From contig CAYRFV010000111.1 in the NCBI GenBank assembly GCA_964423545.1, forward strand, positions 1-16,495: a stretch of 16,495 bases of DNA, read 5' to 3'. The stretch comes from JALOOE01 sp964423545 (GTDB lineage: Bacteria > Chloroflexota > Anaerolineae > CG2-30-64-16). Shown here in pieces: positions 14,760-16,495 of this stretch (position 1 is the stretch's first letter; every line of letters begins with the position of its first letter). The position numbers and the translations under genes are program-made. The notes beneath the pieces are model-generated. The model did no database searches. It was given only the letters and a program-made list of their open reading frames with translations, and was not told the origin of the DNA.

Positions 14760-15064
14760 CCTTTCATCTCATCCAGCTCTTCGACATTGACGGTGCTGCG
14801 CAGGCGGTAGATTGCAACGAAAAGCGCCACACCGACGGCGGCTTCGGCAGCTGCGACCGTGATGACAAACACTGCAAATGCCTGGCCGACCAGTGCGCTC
14901 AGCGCCGTGTAGCGCCAGAAGGCAATCAGATTGATGTTGACCGCATTGAGCATCAACTCGATGCCCATCAATACCGCCACGGCATTCCTGCGCGCCAGCA
15001 CACCGAACAGCCCGATGCAGAACAGCGCCGCAGCCAGCAGCAGATACCAGGTGAGTGGAACCAT
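14756..15064 (-). CDS. nuoK: NADH-quinone oxidoreductase subunit K
   Basis: This 102-residue subunit has three membrane helices and the normal length for NuoK. E36 in 'AVLMGIELMLNAVNINLIAF' and E74 in 'VITVAAAEAAVGVALFVAIYR' are the two conserved membrane glutamates of the proton path. The ATG at 15064 is preferred to the longer frame (to 15139), whose extra 25 residues are Cys/Arg-rich and unlike any NuoK. A GAGGGAG site stands about 9 bases upstream of the ATG. It sits between nuoJ (90-base spacer) and nuoL. Confidence 0.95.
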   Translation of the reverse strand: MVPLTWYLLLAAALFCIGLFGVLARRNAVAVLMGIELMLNAVNINLIAFWRYTALSALVGQAFAVFVITVAAAEAAVGVALFVAIYRLRSTVNVEELDEMKG

Positions 15065-15106
15065 CCAAAAACACTCCCTCTTACGGCAGGAAACGGTGCA
15101 GCACGT

Positions 15107-15139
15107 GTGAAGCACCCTGCATGACGCACGCTGCTTCAC
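15107..15139. repeat. Inverted repeat in the nuoJ-nuoK spacer
   Basis: GTGAAGCA (15107-15114) and TGCTTCAC (15132-15139) are perfect 8-base inverted arms with a 17-base loop. The surrounding sequence is rich in related words (GCAGCACG, GACGCACG, CACGCACC). There is no U-tract. The arm shares GTGAAGC with the outer arm of the nuoK-nuoL element. Confidence 0.5.
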
Positions 15140-15154
15140 GCACCCCTCAGCACC

Positions 15155-15643
15155 CTAATCTCGTTCTCGCGCGATGATGATCGCCCCGATCATCGCTGCA
15201 ACCAACAGCACCGACGCCACTTCGAACGGCACTGCGTAGACGCCCACGAAGTCGGCGCCGAGTCGAGCGATCACGTCTGCCGGGACAGCGCCCGCGACGA
15301 CGGGCCAGGTGACACGCGTCGCCACGGCCGCCAGGCCGACAAACAACAACGCAGCAAACCCGGCCACAAGACCCCACTGGTTGTTGAAGCGCGGCTGTGC
15401 GGGATCCATAATCCTGCGAGTCAGCATGATGGCAAAAATGATCAGCATAGAGATTGCGCCGACGTAGACGAGCACCTGGACGACCGCCAGGAACTCGGCG
15501 TGGAGCAGGATGAAAACGCCTGCAATGCCAAAGAATGAGACGATCAGCCAAAGCGCGCTGTGCAGCAGATTGCGGCTGGTCACGACCATCACTGCGGCGC
15601 CCAGGGTAATGACAGCCAGAAGCACAAAGATGACCGCTTGCAT
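15155..15643 (-). CDS. nuoJ: NADH-quinone oxidoreductase subunit J
   Basis: This 162-residue complex I membrane subunit has five helices. The NuoJ core is clear: 'ALWLIVSFFGIAGVFILLHAEFLAVVQVLVYVGAISMLIIFAIMLT', including the 'FLAVVQVLVYVGAI' helix that contains the pi-bulge in characterised complexes. It closes with a last helix and the tail 'IIIARERD'. An ATG at 15643 is preferred over the in-frame GTG at 15652 because GAGGTG (15655-15650) makes a good ribosome site 6 bases before the ATG and itself contains that GTG. The next gene in transcription order is nuoK. nuoI, which usually precedes nuoJ, is not found here. Confidence 0.95.
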   Translation of the reverse strand: MQAVIFVLLAVITLGAAVMVVTSRNLLHSALWLIVSFFGIAGVFILLHAEFLAVVQVLVYVGAISMLIIFAIMLTRRIMDPAQPRFNNQWGLVAGFAALLFVGLAAVATRVTWPVVAGAVPADVIARLGADFVGVYAVPFEVASVLLVAAMIGAIIIARERD

Positions 15644-15649
15644 GAGAAT

Positions 15650-15655
15650 CACCTC
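15650..15655 (-). promoter_or_regulatory. Ribosome binding site that sets the nuoJ start
   Basis: GAGGTG on the minus strand lies 6 bases before the ATG at 15643. It overlaps the alternative GTG start at 15652, which is therefore unlikely to be used. Confidence 0.55.
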
Positions 15656-15751
15656 GAGTCATCCACGGTAAACCAAGACAATAAGTGAGGATGCATCCGA
15701 CGCGATGCGCGAAACCGGTTGCGCGGCCCTCGCGACCTGCTTCCTGGCCGA

Positions 15752-16495
15752 TCAGGCGCCAGCCAGCCCATGCTGGTCGGCATAGCGTTTCGCAGCCTGG
15801 CCCATGATCGCCAGTGTCACCAGGATGGCGATGACATTCCCACCCAGCCCCAACGCCCATTGCACGAGGGAAGGAACCGGGAGCTTGATGACCACCCCGA
15901 CCCATAGAAGATTGAACAGCCCCAACGGCACCAGCACTTTCCAGGCCAGCGCCAGCATCTGATCGATGCGAAAGCGAGGCCACGTGCCGCGAATCCACAT
16001 CAGCAGGAAGACGATGAGCACGGTCTTCACGATGAAGTAGAAGGGGCCGAGGACCGGAACCTGGCCAGCAAAGGGGCCGCGCCAGCCGCCCAGGAAGAGG
16101 GTCGCAGCGATGGCCGAGACGGCCAGCAGGTTGCCGTATTCTGCGATGTAAAACCAGCCGAACTTAAGGCCGCTGTATTCGATGAAATAGCCCGCCACAA
16201 TCTCCGAATCAGCCTCCACCAGGTCGAACGGCGCGCGGCCGGTTTCCGCCGCGGCGGCGAGAATATAGGTGACAAACGCAGCGGGCAACACCAGGACGAA
16301 CGGCACAGTCTGCAGTTCAACGATCTGGGCCATGCTCATGGTGCCGACGAGCAGCACCACCGCAGCGATGGCAAGGATCATCGGAATCTCGTAGCTGAGC
16401 AACTGCGCCACGATCCGAAAGGTACCGATGAGCGCGAACTTGTTGTTTGATGACCATCCGGCCATGATGATCGCAATCGTCGAGATCGAGCCTAC
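15752..16495 (-). CDS. nuoH: NADH-quinone oxidoreductase subunit H, C-terminal part
   Basis: The frame is open to the window edge and gives the last 247 residues of NuoH; the N-terminal part is outside the window. The visible part begins 'VGSISTIAIIMAGWSSNNKFALIG', the NuoH fingerprint. It continues with 'FRIVAQLLSYEIP' and 'AAETGRAPFDLVEADSEIVAGYFIEYSGLKFGWFYIAEY', the conserved acidic loops near the quinone-binding channel. It then has 'LMWIRGTWPRFRIDQMLALAWKVLVPL', the usual C-terminal region. NuoH joins the peripheral and membrane arms and forms much of the quinone chamber. The ATG inside this frame at 16465 is an internal methionine, not the start. The 98-base gap to the nuoJ start contains the palindrome GGATGCATCC (15689-15698). 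Confidence 0.96.
   Translation of the reverse strand, partial: VGSISTIAIIMAGWSSNNKFALIGTFRIVAQLLSYEIPMILAIAAVVLLVGTMSMAQIVELQTVPFVLVLPAAFVTYILAAAAETGRAPFDLVEADSEIVAGYFIEYSGLKFGWFYIAEYGNLLAVSAIAATLFLGGWRGPFAGQVPVLGPFYFIVKTVLIVFLLMWIRGTWPRFRIDQMLALAWKVLVPLGLFNLLWVGVVIKLPVPSLVQWALGLGGNVIAILVTLAIMGQAAKRYADQHGLAGA

Noticed and set aside
1..16495. CRISPR arrays, transposases, phage genes, tRNA or rRNA genes
   Set aside because: No regularly spaced repeats, no recombinase or phage motifs and no tRNA-like folds were seen by eye on either strand.

Overview
This is a GC-rich bacterial window (roughly 60% or more by eye) carrying chromosomal housekeeping genes. I saw no insertion sequence, prophage, CRISPR array, tRNA or rRNA. 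Gene content and protein style suggest Chloroflexota or a related deep-branching, GC-rich lineage: an Nramp-related transporter next to a PRC-barrel/MgtE-N/CBS protein, a non-canonical MurE motif, and a zinc-ribbon membrane protein after nuoN. That placement is an inference from style, not a database match.

Layout. (1) 1-416 (+): 3' end of an EamA/DMT permease. (2) 446-1285 (-): a polytopic membrane protein of unknown function, divergent from (3) 1529-2884 (+): a CHAT-domain caspase-like protease. A near-consensus sigma70-type promoter points each way in the 1286-1528 gap, and these two promoters settle both gene starts. (4) 2867-6419 (-): a compact Mg2+ transport cluster, transcribed corA -> PRC-barrel/MgtE-N/CBS protein -> Nramp-related transporter. 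The last protein has lost the transition-metal ligands of classical Nramps and resembles the Mg2+-transporting NRMT branch. (5) 6420-6906: a 487-nt gap with several strong hairpins, lying upstream of corA and downstream of murE. (6) 6907-8511 (-): murE. (7) 8523-9077 (-): a small two-helix membrane protein with a C-terminal zinc ribbon. (8) 9089-16495 (-): the membrane-arm half of a complex I operon in the order nuoH (cut by the window edge), nuoJ, nuoK, nuoL, nuoM, nuoN. No nuoI lies between nuoH and nuoJ.

How the genes work together. nuoH-J-K-L-M-N encode the proton-pumping membrane arm of NADH:quinone oxidoreductase. The zinc-ribbon gene and murE follow nuoN with 11-nt gaps, so they probably share its transcript, which links respiration and peptidoglycan genes by position. 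The Mg2+ cluster appears to combine a channel (CorA), a carrier (NRMT-like) and a soluble MgtE-type sensor module lacking its own pore. Several spacers in the nuo operon hold inverted repeats with related arm sequences.

The points most worth a second look are the Mg2+ cluster with its detached MgtE sensor, an 11-histidine loop in NuoL, the altered amino-acid-recognition motif in MurE, the inverted repeats in the nuo spacers, and the CHAT protease with its revised start.
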